A stretch of DNA of 64,000 nt from Desulfurivibrio sp044068625 (GTDB lineage Bacteria > Desulfobacterota > Desulfobulbia > Desulfobulbales > Desulfurivibrionaceae). Where the stretch lies: NCBI RefSeq assembly GCF_044068625.1, contig NZ_JBIPKH010000001.1, positions 186,001-250,000 on the forward strand, written 5' to 3'. Both the position numbers and the translations under genes were made by a program. Position 1 is the first letter of the stretch. Each line of letters opens with the position of its first letter. This document shows positions 1 through 7,243 of this stretch, in pieces. Under the pieces are notes generated by a model. It was not told the origin of the DNA. It saw nothing but the letters and a program-made list of their open reading frames with translations, and did not search any database.

Positions 1-554
1 CGGGTATCATAACAGAAGATGCACTTCTTAATGATGGGGTTGATCGTGCTGGAGTAGCTGTAGGCCGGGATATGGAAGGGACAGGCGATCATGCAGGTCC
101 GGCAGCCGACGCAAACCTTGGGATCGTAAATCACCGCTCCTTCCGGGGTTTTCTTGTAGGCGTTAACAAAGCAGGAGGTTAGACAACCGGGCTCATTGCA
201 GTGATTGCATTGAATTTTGCGGTAGACCGGCCCCCCCGACTGGGTGTCATAACGGTTGACCACCGTATAGGCCTTCTCCGTGGGCTGCCGGGGCATGCCG
301 CCATGTCTGGTTTCCTCGAACACCGAGGTGTCGTTAAAAGGTTTGGCCGGTTCCGGCAACCCCTGCTCCTTGTTGCAGGCCGCCTCACAGGTACGGCAAC
401 CGACACACTTGGTCAGGTCGACCAGGACCCCCATACTGTCGGGGTAACCCTCAAACGAGGCGGCCTTACCCGAGGCCGCCTTGCCGGTCACCGCCAGGGC
501 GGCAGTCCCGGCCAAACTGCCCTTGAGAAAGTTTCTGCGATCTATCTTCTTCAT
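1..554 (-). CDS. Tat-exported 4Fe-4S ferredoxin-type subunit (HmcB/DsrO-like), 3' part outside window
   Basis: Electron-transfer subunit expected on the periplasmic side of a quinone-linked membrane redox complex. The start at 554 follows an AGGAG ribosome site. Residues 6-11 read RRNFLK, a twin-arginine signal. Three cysteine groups are visible in 184 residues: CVGCRTCEAAC, CNHCNEPGCLTSC and CVGCRTCMIAC, then the beginning of a fourth (CIFC) at the window edge, so up to four [4Fe-4S] clusters as in HmcB, DsrO or DmsB-type proteins. It lies 49 bp downstream of the pentahaem cytochrome gene and should share its sigma-54 promoter. The C-terminus and any following NrfD-type gene are off the left edge. 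The exact complex (Hmc, Dsr, Qrc or other) cannot be settled from this fragment. Confidence 0.85.
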   Translation of the reverse strand, partial: MKKIDRRNFLKGSLAGTAALAVTGKAASGKAASFEGYPDSMGVLVDLTKCVGCRTCEAACNKEQGLPEPAKPFNDTSVFEETRHGGMPRQPTEKAYTVVNRYDTQSGGPVYRKIQCNHCNEPGCLTSCFVNAYKKTPEGAVIYDPKVCVGCRTCMIACPFHIPAYSYSSTINPIIKKCIFCYDT

Positions 555-603
555 CACTAAGCTCCTCTCCTCTATTTTTGCTGAACCCAGACCCGGCTCA
601 ATT

Positions 604-1119
604 TCAATGCTTGTCGTCAGAACCACCTTGGGGGGCGTAATCACCGCTGCGGTAGAAAGCATCGCCCTTTTCGGTGCGCACATGGCAGTCGGTACAACCG
701 TAGGCAACCCCAAACTGCTGATGACAGCCGAGGCACTGCTGATGGAGAGCCCCGAGCAACCCGGGCCGGCCGGTGTGATAGAGGTAGGGATCCTGCTCCA
801 GCTTCTCCAGGTAGGCGGAGGAGAAACGATCCTGGGGATGACAATCCTTGCAGGCCACTGCTCCGGCGGGGCTACCTCCCTGGTGACAGCGCAGGCAACG
901 TTCATCCACCGGGGCCTCCCCCAGGGTGTGGTGATGGCAGGTTACACAGGATCCGGTTATCATCACGTGAAAGTTGTGATCAAACGTAACCGGACCATAG
1001 AGGTCACCCAGCTCATCCATAACAACGGTGTCCGGTGCCGCTCCCAGCAGACCCGGAAGGGCTCCGCCCATCAACAGGGCCAGCCCCAGCGCCAGCAGCT
1101 TCTTTCTTGATCCACCCAT
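604..1119 (-). CDS. Periplasmic pentahaem c-type cytochrome
   Basis: A 171-residue exported cytochrome, probably the periplasmic electron partner of the adjacent Fe-S protein. The start at 1119 was chosen because AAAGGAGA precedes it; a longer frame to 1221 would run into the sigma-54 promoter. Residues 1-27 form a signal peptide (GSRKK then a hydrophobic stretch). Five CxxCH motifs occur near residues 58, 75, 90, 129 and 142, the first followed by extra histidines (CVTCHHH) that could serve as distal ligands. Spacing resembles class III (c3/c7-like) cytochromes. First gene of a sigma-54 operon with the Fe-S gene. No close named family is recognised. Confidence 0.85.
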   Translation of the reverse strand: MGGSRKKLLALGLALLMGGALPGLLGAAPDTVVMDELGDLYGPVTFDHNFHVMITGSCVTCHHHTLGEAPVDERCLRCHQGGSPAGAVACKDCHPQDRFSSAYLEKLEQDPYLYHTGRPGLLGALHQQCLGCHQQFGVAYGCTDCHVRTEKGDAFYRSGDYAPQGGSDDKH

Positions 1120-1204
1120 TCCGTCTCTCCTTTGCTGATAGTTTATAAAAACAACCCGACCCGAATCGAATTCCATACCTCTTGTTATCGCTGGCCCACG
1201 CGTT

Positions 1205-1222
1205 TGCACAGATAGTGCCAAG
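1205..1222 (-). promoter_or_regulatory. Sigma-54 (-24/-12) promoter P1 of the cytochrome/Fe-S operon
   Basis: On the minus strand the bases read TTGGCACTATCTGTGCA: GG at -24 and GC at -12 with the required 10-bp interval, against the consensus TGGCACG-N4-TTGCA. It lies about 90 bp upstream of the cytochrome start. A long palindrome that could bind the activator is about 90 bp further upstream. Confidence 0.8.
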
Positions 1223-1308
1223 TAAAAGAAGGGTTATTCTGTAACCAGCTAAATGGGCAACAACTCTGTCTTCTGGACCCACCTTTCCCCACGGCAAAGT
1301 GTTTCAAG

Positions 1309-1360
1309 AAGTGTGGCATGCAACACTTCTGTTGCAACAGAAGTGTTGCATGCCACACTT
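1309..1360. promoter_or_regulatory. Perfect 52-bp palindrome, candidate enhancer (UAS) for sigma-54 activator
   Basis: Every base from 1309 to 1334 pairs with 1335 to 1360. It contains two outward copies of TGTGGCATGCAACA and a central TGTTGCAACA. It sits between the ftsH stop and promoter P1. Versions of the same 14-mer occur upstream of sigma-54 promoters P2 and P3, so an activator-binding role is more likely than a terminator; there is no T-run after the hairpin on the minus strand. Confidence 0.65.
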
Positions 1361-1376
1361 GCAGGCCCCACTGGAT

Positions 1377-3194
1377 TTACTCCTTGCTGGCCGGCTCGAT
1401 GCCCACCGGGACCGTCTCCTGCTCGATCTGAGCGCAACCCATGATAATATCGGCCTCTTTGCCATCAATGGTCTCATGCTCCAACAAAATGGCTGCCAGT
1501 CGATGGAGGTATTTGATCTTGCCCTCCAGGATAATCATCGCCTCCTGGTAACAGGTTTCAATCAACTGGTTGATTTCGGCGTCGATGGCCCGGGCGATCT
1601 CCTCACTGTAGGGCCGCGATCCGGCATCTCCACCCAAAAAGCCTGTGGCTTCCTTAATATAGGCCCGAGGACCCAGAACCGAACTCATTCCCCACTCGCA
1701 GACCATGCGAGTGGCCAGATTGGTAACCGCCTGGAGGTCGTTGCTGGCGCCGGTGGAAAATTCCCGGAAGACAATCTCTTCGGCAGTACGGCCCCCCAAC
1801 AGGATTTTGATGCGGTTCATCAGGTACTCCCGGGAGTAGGCATGGCGATCATCCAACGGCACCTGCTGGGTCACCCCCATGGCCCGGCCCCGGGGGATAA
1901 TGGTGATTTTGTGAACCGGATCGGTGTTGGGCAGCAGTTTGGCCATGATGGCGTGCCCCGCCTCATGATAGGCGGTGACCTTGCGCTCTTCGGCGTTGAT
2001 CACCAGCCCTTTCCGCTCCGCCCCCATCAGAATTTTGTCCCGCGCCTCCTCGATATCCTCCAGCTCCACCTCCTGCTTATGCTTGCGGGCTGCCATCAAG
2101 GCCGACTCGTTAATCAGATTGGCAAGCTCGGCCCCGGTAAAACCTGGGGTACTGCGGGCCACATCGGCCAGATCCACCGAATCGGCCATCTCAACCAGGC
2201 GGGCGTGAACCTCAAGGATCTTGATTCGGCCATTGATATCCGGTGGCAAGATATTGACCTGGCGATCAAAACGTCCCGGTCGCAACAGGGCGGGATCCAA
2301 CACGTCGGGACGGTTGGTGGCCGCCACAATCACCACCGTTTCATCGGAACGGAAACCATCCATCTCCACCAGCAGGGCGTTCAAGGTTTGCTCCCGTTCA
2401 TCCTGGCCGCCGGCACTGGCCGCCGCGCCCCGGCTGCGGCCCACCGCATCGATCTCGTCAATGAAGATAATGCAGGGGGCATGTTTCTTGGCCGCCTTGA
2501 ACAGCTCCCGCACCCGAGAGGCCCCCACCCCGACAAACATCTCAACAAAATCGGAACCGCTGATACTGTAAAAAGGAACCCCCGCCTCACCGGCAATCGC
2601 CTTGGCCAGCAGGGTCTTGCCGGTTCCCGGCGGCCCCTGCAACAGAACCCCCCTGGGTATCCGCCCACCCAGCCGGGTGATACTTCCGGGATTGCGCAAA
2701 CAGTCAACAATCTCCTCCAACTCCTCCTGGGCCTCGGGAATGCCGGCCACATCGGCAAATGTGACTTTCTGCTTGGAGTCCAGCGGGGTGGGCAGATTTT
2801 TTTCGGAAAACCGGGACAATCCTCCCCGTTGTTGAAGAACCATGAAGATCATCACCCCCCCCACCAGCAACAACACCGGGAAGGTACTGGTCCAGAAAGA
2901 GGACCCCCGGGGCTCAGGACGGGCCTCGATCTTGATCCCCTGCTCTTCCAGCCTGGGCAACAGGGCGGCGGGGGCCGGAGCATATGTTGAAAAGGGCTGA
3001 TTTAAACGATCCAGGCCGGTTATCTGGCCACCCCGCAAGGTAACTTCCCTGATCTCTCCCTCATGCAGCCTGGCCAGGAAGCTGGAATACTCCAGATGGG
3101 GCGGTTGCCCTTCCATCTGATGGATGTTGTAGGCGACCACCGCCACCGCCACCGCAAAAAGTAACAAAAGATAATTACGTACATATTTGGCCAT
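1377..3194 (-). CDS. ftsH: ATP-dependent zinc metalloprotease FtsH
   Basis: Membrane-anchored AAA+ protease that degrades misfolded membrane proteins and regulators. 605 residues, usual for the family. The start at 3194 has GGAGG upstream; the open frame continues further but without a site. Transmembrane segments at about 8-22 and 105-121 flank a periplasmic loop. Walker A GPPGTGKT at 187-194, Walker B IIFIDE at about 242-247, the second region of homology near 285-310, and the zinc motif HEAGH at 410-414. It lies between the two sigma-54 redox units. No unusual residues seen. Confidence 0.97.
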   Translation of the reverse strand: MAKYVRNYLLLLFAVAVAVVAYNIHQMEGQPPHLEYSSFLARLHEGEIREVTLRGGQITGLDRLNQPFSTYAPAPAALLPRLEEQGIKIEARPEPRGSSFWTSTFPVLLLVGGVMIFMVLQQRGGLSRFSEKNLPTPLDSKQKVTFADVAGIPEAQEELEEIVDCLRNPGSITRLGGRIPRGVLLQGPPGTGKTLLAKAIAGEAGVPFYSISGSDFVEMFVGVGASRVRELFKAAKKHAPCIIFIDEIDAVGRSRGAAASAGGQDEREQTLNALLVEMDGFRSDETVVIVAATNRPDVLDPALLRPGRFDRQVNILPPDINGRIKILEVHARLVEMADSVDLADVARSTPGFTGAELANLINESALMAARKHKQEVELEDIEEARDKILMGAERKGLVINAEERKVTAYHEAGHAIMAKLLPNTDPVHKITIIPRGRAMGVTQQVPLDDRHAYSREYLMNRIKILLGGRTAEEIVFREFSTGASNDLQAVTNLATRMVCEWGMSSVLGPRAYIKEATGFLGGDAGSRPYSEEIARAIDAEINQLIETCYQEAMIILEGKIKYLHRLAAILLEHETIDGKEADIIMGCAQIEQETVPVGIEPASKE

Positions 3195-3307
3195 ACCCCA
3201 ACCTCCATCACTATAGATGCGAGTTAAGTGTCCAACTTCTTTGGCCTTATTTCTCTGCAACAACCACGCCAACTTGGCGAATACTTGAAAATCCCCCAGC
3301 CCGGGCC

Positions 3308-3338
3308 AAAAAAAATCCGGGATCATCCCGGATTTTTT
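3308..3338 (-). terminator. Rho-independent terminator after the 104-aa small membrane gene
   Basis: An AATCCGGGAT / ATCCCGGATT hairpin is flanked by A8 and T6, so it can work in both directions. It ends the 3372-3962 unit before ftsH. Confidence 0.8.
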
Positions 3339-3371
3339 ACAACCGACCAGCCAACCACCGGCCTCGTTATT

Positions 3372-3686
3372 TTAGCGTCTAACCGCTACAGTCTTCTCCT
3401 GGGGACGGTTGACATATTTGAAGAAGGCGGGGAATGCAACCAGAAAGGCCAGGCAGATAATGTATTCAACCCCCTTGATGTGAGAGTAGAAATCCACCAG
3501 GGTCTGGAACTCACCGATCGCTCCGGTGGCCACCAGATAGCTGCGCAGCAACTCGGAAACCTGCCAGTTAACCTGGGAGAGACTGAAGAGAACCACACCC
3601 ATGGCCCAAGCGCCGACCATGACGCCCACGCCAACCATCATGGCCAGGAAGAGCTTACCGCTGCGATTTGTATTGTTGGTTGTCAT
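3372..3686 (-). CDS. Small two-TM membrane protein, copy 1 (unknown function)
   Basis: 104 residues with no family I recognise. The start at 3686 is set by a GGAGGA site; an ATG 15 bp upstream overlaps that site and is rejected. Hydrophobic segments lie at about 13-34 and 72-92, separated by a loop containing QVNWQVSELLRSYLVATG. That loop and second segment are almost identical to those of copy 2 (4455-4760) while the first segment and both ends differ. Second gene of a two-gene unit, 60 bp after the 71-aa gene, under sigma-54 promoter P2. The setting among quinone-linked redox genes suggests an accessory membrane subunit, an inference only. Confidence 0.7.
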   Translation of the reverse strand: MTTNNTNRSGKLFLAMMVGVGVMVGAWAMGVVLFSLSQVNWQVSELLRSYLVATGAIGEFQTLVDFYSHIKGVEYIICLAFLVAFPAFFKYVNRPQEKTVAVRR

Positions 3687-3746
3687 TGTTCCATCCTCCA
3701 TGTTGCGTCATCGTCACTTGCGATTGGTTCATGGTCCGGCTAAGTT

Positions 3747-3962
3747 CTATTGTCCGGTCACTGCGGTGATTAAACCCCTGACCAGATCAACCGCCCCGGC
3801 TTCCATCACTCCGCCCGCCAAGCAGGCGAGGCCCCAAGCCCCGATCAAGGCGGCCAGAATCACGACAATCCCAATTCCAGCTTGCCCGGCACCCTCGGCA
3901 ATCGCTCGACCATCGATCCGCGCCCCTGCCATTTCCTGTCCGATTCCAGTTGCGTTCTTCAT
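3747..3962 (-). CDS. Small single-TM membrane protein, copy 1 (unknown function)
   Basis: 71 residues, start at 3962 after a strong AAGGAGG site. One hydrophobic glycine/alanine-rich segment at about 28-53, preceded by a conserved IAEGAGQAGIGI stretch. Its paralogue is at 4823-5041. First gene after sigma-54 promoter P2, about 70 bp from it. The small size and glycine-rich helix recall proteolipid subunits, but the ion-binding carboxylate of ATP synthase subunit c is not evident. No function is claimed. Confidence 0.7.
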   Translation of the reverse strand: MKNATGIGQEMAGARIDGRAIAEGAGQAGIGIVVILAALIGAWGLACLAGGVMEAGAVDLVRGLITAVTGQ

Positions 3963-4031
3963 GGTGTCCTCCTTATCTCTTTGTCTTGACTCCTCTAATC
4001 ACCTCATCGTTTCTCTTTGACCAGCTAAGAA

Positions 4032-4049
4032 TGCACGTGTCGTGCCAAG
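4032..4049 (-). promoter_or_regulatory. Sigma-54 promoter P2 of small-membrane-gene unit 1
   Basis: The minus strand reads CTTGGCACGACACGTGCA, an almost exact TGGCACG-N4-TTGCA with GG and GC correctly spaced. It is about 70 bp upstream of the 71-aa gene. Confidence 0.85.
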
Positions 4050-4262
4050 CCTTGAGGCTTTTTTCACCTCTAAACGATTTACCACAAATAATTTTCGATA
4101 AATCGGTTAATTACCTATTAGACGATTTCAACTGCCAGCCACTAAACAACCAGCACCACACAACTGTTGGCCAAAGAATAAATCAACGAAAATACATAGA
4201 TATAACCATATCTCTGACCGTCTCGAACGGCAAGGGGTGTAAACACCGCCACACAACACAAA

Positions 4263-4277
4263 TGTTGCATGCCACAC
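4263..4277. promoter_or_regulatory. UAS-like palindrome upstream of P2
   Basis: TGTTGCATGCCACAC repeats the arm of the 52-bp palindrome at 1309-1360. It lies about 230 bp upstream of P2, a normal enhancer distance. The rest of 4050-4392 holds no convincing gene; a GGTGT-AA-ACACC inverted repeat occurs at 4236-4247. Confidence 0.55.
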
Positions 4278-4392
4278 CTCACCGCGACACCTGTGCGTCA
4301 GTTGACTGTTGCAAAAGGGAGAGGAGAGGGAGATCACCGCAGTAGCCGGGCTAACCCTTGGCCCAGCATTAGGAACAGACGGCCATGAACAC

Positions 4393-4426
4393 AAAAAACT
4401 CCGGGGATAGTCTCTACCCCCGGAGT
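4393..4426 (-). terminator. Terminator of small-membrane-gene unit 2
   Basis: A 10-bp AACTCCGGGG / CCCCGGAGTT stem with a 10-nt loop, followed on the minus strand by a T6 run. It ends the 4455-5041 unit. Confidence 0.85.
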
Positions 4427-4454
4427 TGGCCTTAGCGTCTTAAGTAAGTTACGA

Positions 4455-4760
4455 TCAGCGGGGCACGGCCTTCGGCGCACGGTTGACATATTTGAAGAAG
4501 GCGGGGAAAGCCACGAGAAAGGCCAGACAGATAATATACTCAACCCCCTTGATGTGGGTATAGAAATCCACCAGAGTCTGGAACTCACCGATTGCCCCGG
4601 TGGCCACCAAATAGCTGCGCAGTAACTCGGAAACCTGCCAGTTAACCTGGGAGAGGCCGAAAAGCACCATTCCCACCGCCCAAGCTCCGATCATGCCACC
4701 TGCGCCCAGCATCATCACCAAAAAGATCTTACCGCCGCGATTTTCGCCTTTACCAGTCAT
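4455..4760 (-). CDS. Small two-TM membrane protein, copy 2 (unknown function)
   Basis: 101 residues, paralogue of the gene at 3372-3686. The ATG at 4760 sits 7 bp after GGAGGA; a GTG one codon earlier is possible. From QVNWQVSELL through FFKYVNR about 60 residues match copy 1 with a single change visible (DFYTHIKG against DFYSHIKG), whereas the first membrane segment and the tails have diverged. Second gene of unit 2, 62 bp after the 72-aa gene, under sigma-54 promoter P3. Confidence 0.7.
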   Translation of the reverse strand: MTGKGENRGGKIFLVMMLGAGGMIGAWAVGMVLFGLSQVNWQVSELLRSYLVATGAIGEFQTLVDFYTHIKGVEYIICLAFLVAFPAFFKYVNRAPKAVPR

Positions 4761-4822
4761 CACCCTCTCCTCCGTTCAATTGTTGTAATTTAAAACTTTG
4801 GCCCCGACTGCCCCGTAATTTT

Positions 4823-5041
4823 TCAAACTCCAATTACCGCACTGAAAAAACCCCGGACCAAGTCGCCGACTCCGGTTGCCATCACTCCGCCCACCAGGCA
4901 GGCAAGACCCCAAACACCAATCAAAGCGGCCAGAAGAACAATGATTCCAATCCCGGCTTGTCCGGCACCTTCGGCAATGCCCCTGGTGTCAACCACATCC
5001 TTGCCCAACCGTTCCTGCCTGATTTCAGTCGTGTTCTTCAT
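4823..5041 (-). CDS. Small single-TM membrane protein, copy 2 (unknown function)
   Basis: 72 residues, start at 5041 after GGGAGG. It shares the IAEGAGQAGIGI stretch and the glycine-rich membrane segment with the 71-aa protein at 3747-3962. Gene order, spacing and control signals also match, so the whole two-gene transcription unit has been duplicated. Confidence 0.7.
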   Translation of the reverse strand: MKNTTEIRQERLGKDVVDTRGIAEGAGQAGIGIIVLLAALIGVWGLACLVGGVMATGVGDLVRGFFSAVIGV

Positions 5042-5109
5042 GGCGTCCTCCCTATCCGTCTGTCTTTACTAACCTAATTGCACCAGGCTAGTGTTTGATC
5101 AGGGACTTC

Positions 5110-5127
5110 TGCACGGTGCGTGCCAAG
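5110..5127 (-). promoter_or_regulatory. Sigma-54 promoter P3 of small-membrane-gene unit 2
   Basis: The minus strand reads CTTGGCACGCACCGTGCA, with GG/GC spacing identical to P2. It is about 70 bp upstream of the 72-aa gene. Confidence 0.85.
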
Positions 5128-5351
5128 AAAAATCGCCACCAGGGTAAAAAGGGCTACCAGACAGCGGTTACTGAGGCTAACCTTATGATTTAAGGCTAAA
5201 ATTAAATTATGCCGGCCTGAAACCAAGAAATAAGGGGGAAGATGCCACAGGGCTGTGGCAATAAAGGAAATAGCGCCCAAGAACATGGAGAAAAGCAAGC
5301 TAACCAGGAAACCGATCCGCCCAGAACCCCGTTTTGCCTGTTAAGGCAAAA

Positions 5352-5367
5352 GTGTTGCGCGCCACAC
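5352..5367. promoter_or_regulatory. UAS-like palindrome upstream of P3
   Basis: GTGTTGCGCGCCACAC has the same TGTTGC-N2-GCCACA architecture as the elements at 1309-1360 and 4263-4277, with GC instead of AT at the centre. It is about 240 bp upstream of P3. A looser inverted repeat, CTGCCACA with TGTGGCAG, spans roughly 5371-5403. I see no gene in 5128-5438. Confidence 0.5.
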
Positions 5368-5438
5368 CCCCTGCCACAGCTTTGCTACGACTTGTTGTGG
5401 CAGAGGCCCCAGATTCTTCACCACCTGAGTGAAGAAAC

Positions 5439-5485
5439 AAAAACGCCACCGTCCAGGCGATCTTCAACCTGAACGGTGGCGTTTT
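5439..5485 (-). terminator. Terminator after the NrfD gene
   Basis: AAAACGCCACCGT pairs with ACGGTGGCGTTTT across a 20-nt loop. On the minus strand the stem is followed by T5. It ends the Fe-S / cytochrome / NrfD operon. Confidence 0.85.
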
Positions 5486-5537
5486 ACTGGTAAAGGGGGG
5501 CTGAAGCAGCCCCCTCCAGAGAGGGAGTTACCTGCTT

Positions 5538-6722
5538 TTAATGATGACCGCTGTACCGGAAGGCCTTACCGAAGAAGCGTTCGCCCAACAGAAAACCGGC
5601 ACCAACCACCCCGAAGCCGCCCAGACAGATCAGCAGTTCCACCAGGGAGGGTTTATAGGCCAGATAGGTGGGAAGGCTGTCCCAACCGGCATAAACCGGG
5701 ACCAGCTGGCCGGCCACCACCAGATCGTAGCGCTGAAAATAGGCGCCCACCAGAATCATGATCGCCGCGTAAAATAGAACTTTGTAGTTCTGCATCCGGG
5801 TGAGGAGCAGCAACACGAAGGGCAGGGCCATCCCAATTACGGTCTCAAAAACCCAGAAGTTGAAGGAGAGCGGGCCCTTGAGCAGACTGAGGGCGGCCAT
5901 TCTGCCCTCCTCGGTCCCACCCACGAAGGGGGCCACGAATTTCCAAACCGTGGCCACCGCGATCAGTACCAGGGTCAGGAGCATAACCTTGCCCGCTCCC
6001 TGCAAGCCCTCCCGGGTGGCGGCACTCATCTCTTCTCCCCGCATCCGGTGGGCTATGGTGGTGAACATGATGATCGCCGCCGCGCCGGTCATAACCGCCG
6101 AGGCCAGAAAATAGATGGGCAACTGGGAGCCGTACCACAAGGGCCGGGCGGGGATGGTGGCAAATACCGCCCCCAGGGTGGTGTTGGCGGCAACTTCAGC
6201 CAGAGCACCCAGCACCCCCAGGGTCACCGCCAGGGCATATCGCTTGGAGAGGATCAGATAAAACTCCACCAGCATGAATCCCACCGCCATGCTGTAGAGG
6301 GTACCCATCCACCAGATATTGGAAGTAATGTTGGGGGAGAGCATATTGTAGAGCAGCATTCGATGGGGGTTCTTCAATTCCAGGCCGATGATCAGAAAGG
6401 CGCCGAAAATAACGATGATGGATAGGAAAACCATCCGGTTGGCCAGGGGGGCCAGCCGGTTACTGCCGAAAATGTGGCTCACCACCGCCAACAGACAGAG
6501 ACCGGTGGAGATGATGGCGAAGTAAGCGTAGTTGGAGATCAGGATCCCCCAGGCCACCTCCCGGGTGTTGTTAAATGCCGCCAGGTGACCCACCACCTGG
6601 GCGTAGAGCCCGGCACCAACTCCCAGCAGGATAAACACCACAAACATGATGGTGGCTTTATTGATGGCAGGAGTCCCGACCTCCGGCTCCGCCAGCTCGT
6701 CAAAGGATAATGTTTTCAACAT
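5538..6722 (-). CDS. NrfD/PsrC-family quinol-interacting membrane subunit
   Basis: Integral membrane subunit that exchanges electrons with menaquinone and passes them to or from the Fe-S subunit. 394 residues with eight to ten hydrophobic segments starting at about residue 24, including the family-typical paired helices around the conserved LELKNPHRMLLYNMLSPN stretch (about residues 115-132). Start at 6722 with AGGGAGGG 7 bp upstream. Third gene of an Fe-S / trihaem cytochrome / NrfD operon, 78 bp after the cytochrome gene. The order resembles DsrJOP and Geobacter Cbc-type modules, but it lacks the DsrMK, QrcB or Hmc partners that would name it. Confidence 0.9.
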   Translation of the reverse strand: MLKTLSFDELAEPEVGTPAINKATIMFVVFILLGVGAGLYAQVVGHLAAFNNTREVAWGILISNYAYFAIISTGLCLLAVVSHIFGSNRLAPLANRMVFLSIIVIFGAFLIIGLELKNPHRMLLYNMLSPNITSNIWWMGTLYSMAVGFMLVEFYLILSKRYALAVTLGVLGALAEVAANTTLGAVFATIPARPLWYGSQLPIYFLASAVMTGAAAIIMFTTIAHRMRGEEMSAATREGLQGAGKVMLLTLVLIAVATVWKFVAPFVGGTEEGRMAALSLLKGPLSFNFWVFETVIGMALPFVLLLLTRMQNYKVLFYAAIMILVGAYFQRYDLVVAGQLVPVYAGWDSLPTYLAYKPSLVELLICLGGFGVVGAGFLLGERFFGKAFRYSGHH

Positions 6723-6800
6723 GAAATTCCCTCCCTAAGGAAAATATAAGCTCAATTAAGTAAATAGTCTGTCCTGTTACAATCACCGGATATATGGCGA

Positions 6801-7190
6801 TCAATCCTGGCCGGTTAAGCGCCTAACTCCCTTGACCCCGATATGGCAGGTGGTGCAACGGGTGCTGGCGGCAAAAACCACAACACCGTTGTGACAGGCG
6901 CCGCAATATTTACCCTGATACATCGCCTCCATGGTGAAATCATCCTGCTTTTCGGCGGCCCCGGCCTGATACTCGAAAAGGTCGGTATGGCAGTGATGAC
7001 ATTGGAGGCCGGCATCCCGAGTATGGGGAAGATGCTCGAAAACCACCCCCTCCACCGGTTTACTCCAGATGATGGGCTCCTCGGGGCCGTAATATCCGCC
7101 ACCGATGGCCTGGCCCAGGCCAACCAACAGAAATCCCGCCACCACGGCCAGGCCCAGTACCCTCGTTAACTTTCTTTTTTCGCGCTGCAT
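6801..7190 (-). CDS. Trihaem c7-type cytochrome, exported
   Basis: 129 residues from the ATG at 7190, chosen because GAGGA lies just upstream; a frame starting at 7202 has no site. An N-terminal KRK followed by a hydrophobic helix (about 9-27) is a signal peptide or anchor. Three CxxCH motifs are present: CHHCH, CGACH and CTTCH, in the spacing of the c(7)-type trihaem domain. It probably connects the Fe-S subunit of the same operon to periplasmic carriers. Similar in length and haem count to DsrJ but without an obvious DsrJ signature. Confidence 0.85.
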   Translation of the reverse strand: MQREKRKLTRVLGLAVVAGFLLVGLGQAIGGGYYGPEEPIIWSKPVEGVVFEHLPHTRDAGLQCHHCHTDLFEYQAGAAEKQDDFTMEAMYQGKYCGACHNGVVVFAASTRCTTCHIGVKGVRRLTGQD

Positions 7191-7243
7191 AATTGTCCTC
7201 ATCTATCAGAAATTAGCAAAATTACCGTGGAGTTGGATCAAGC

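Noticed and set aside
1309..1360. Palindrome as the ftsH terminator or a REP element
   Set aside because: No T-run follows the hairpin on the minus strand and its arm recurs upstream of other sigma-54 promoters.
5074..5298. 74-codon minus-strand reading frame with hydrophobic residues
   Set aside because: No ribosome site before its ATG and sigma-54 promoter P3 lies inside it.
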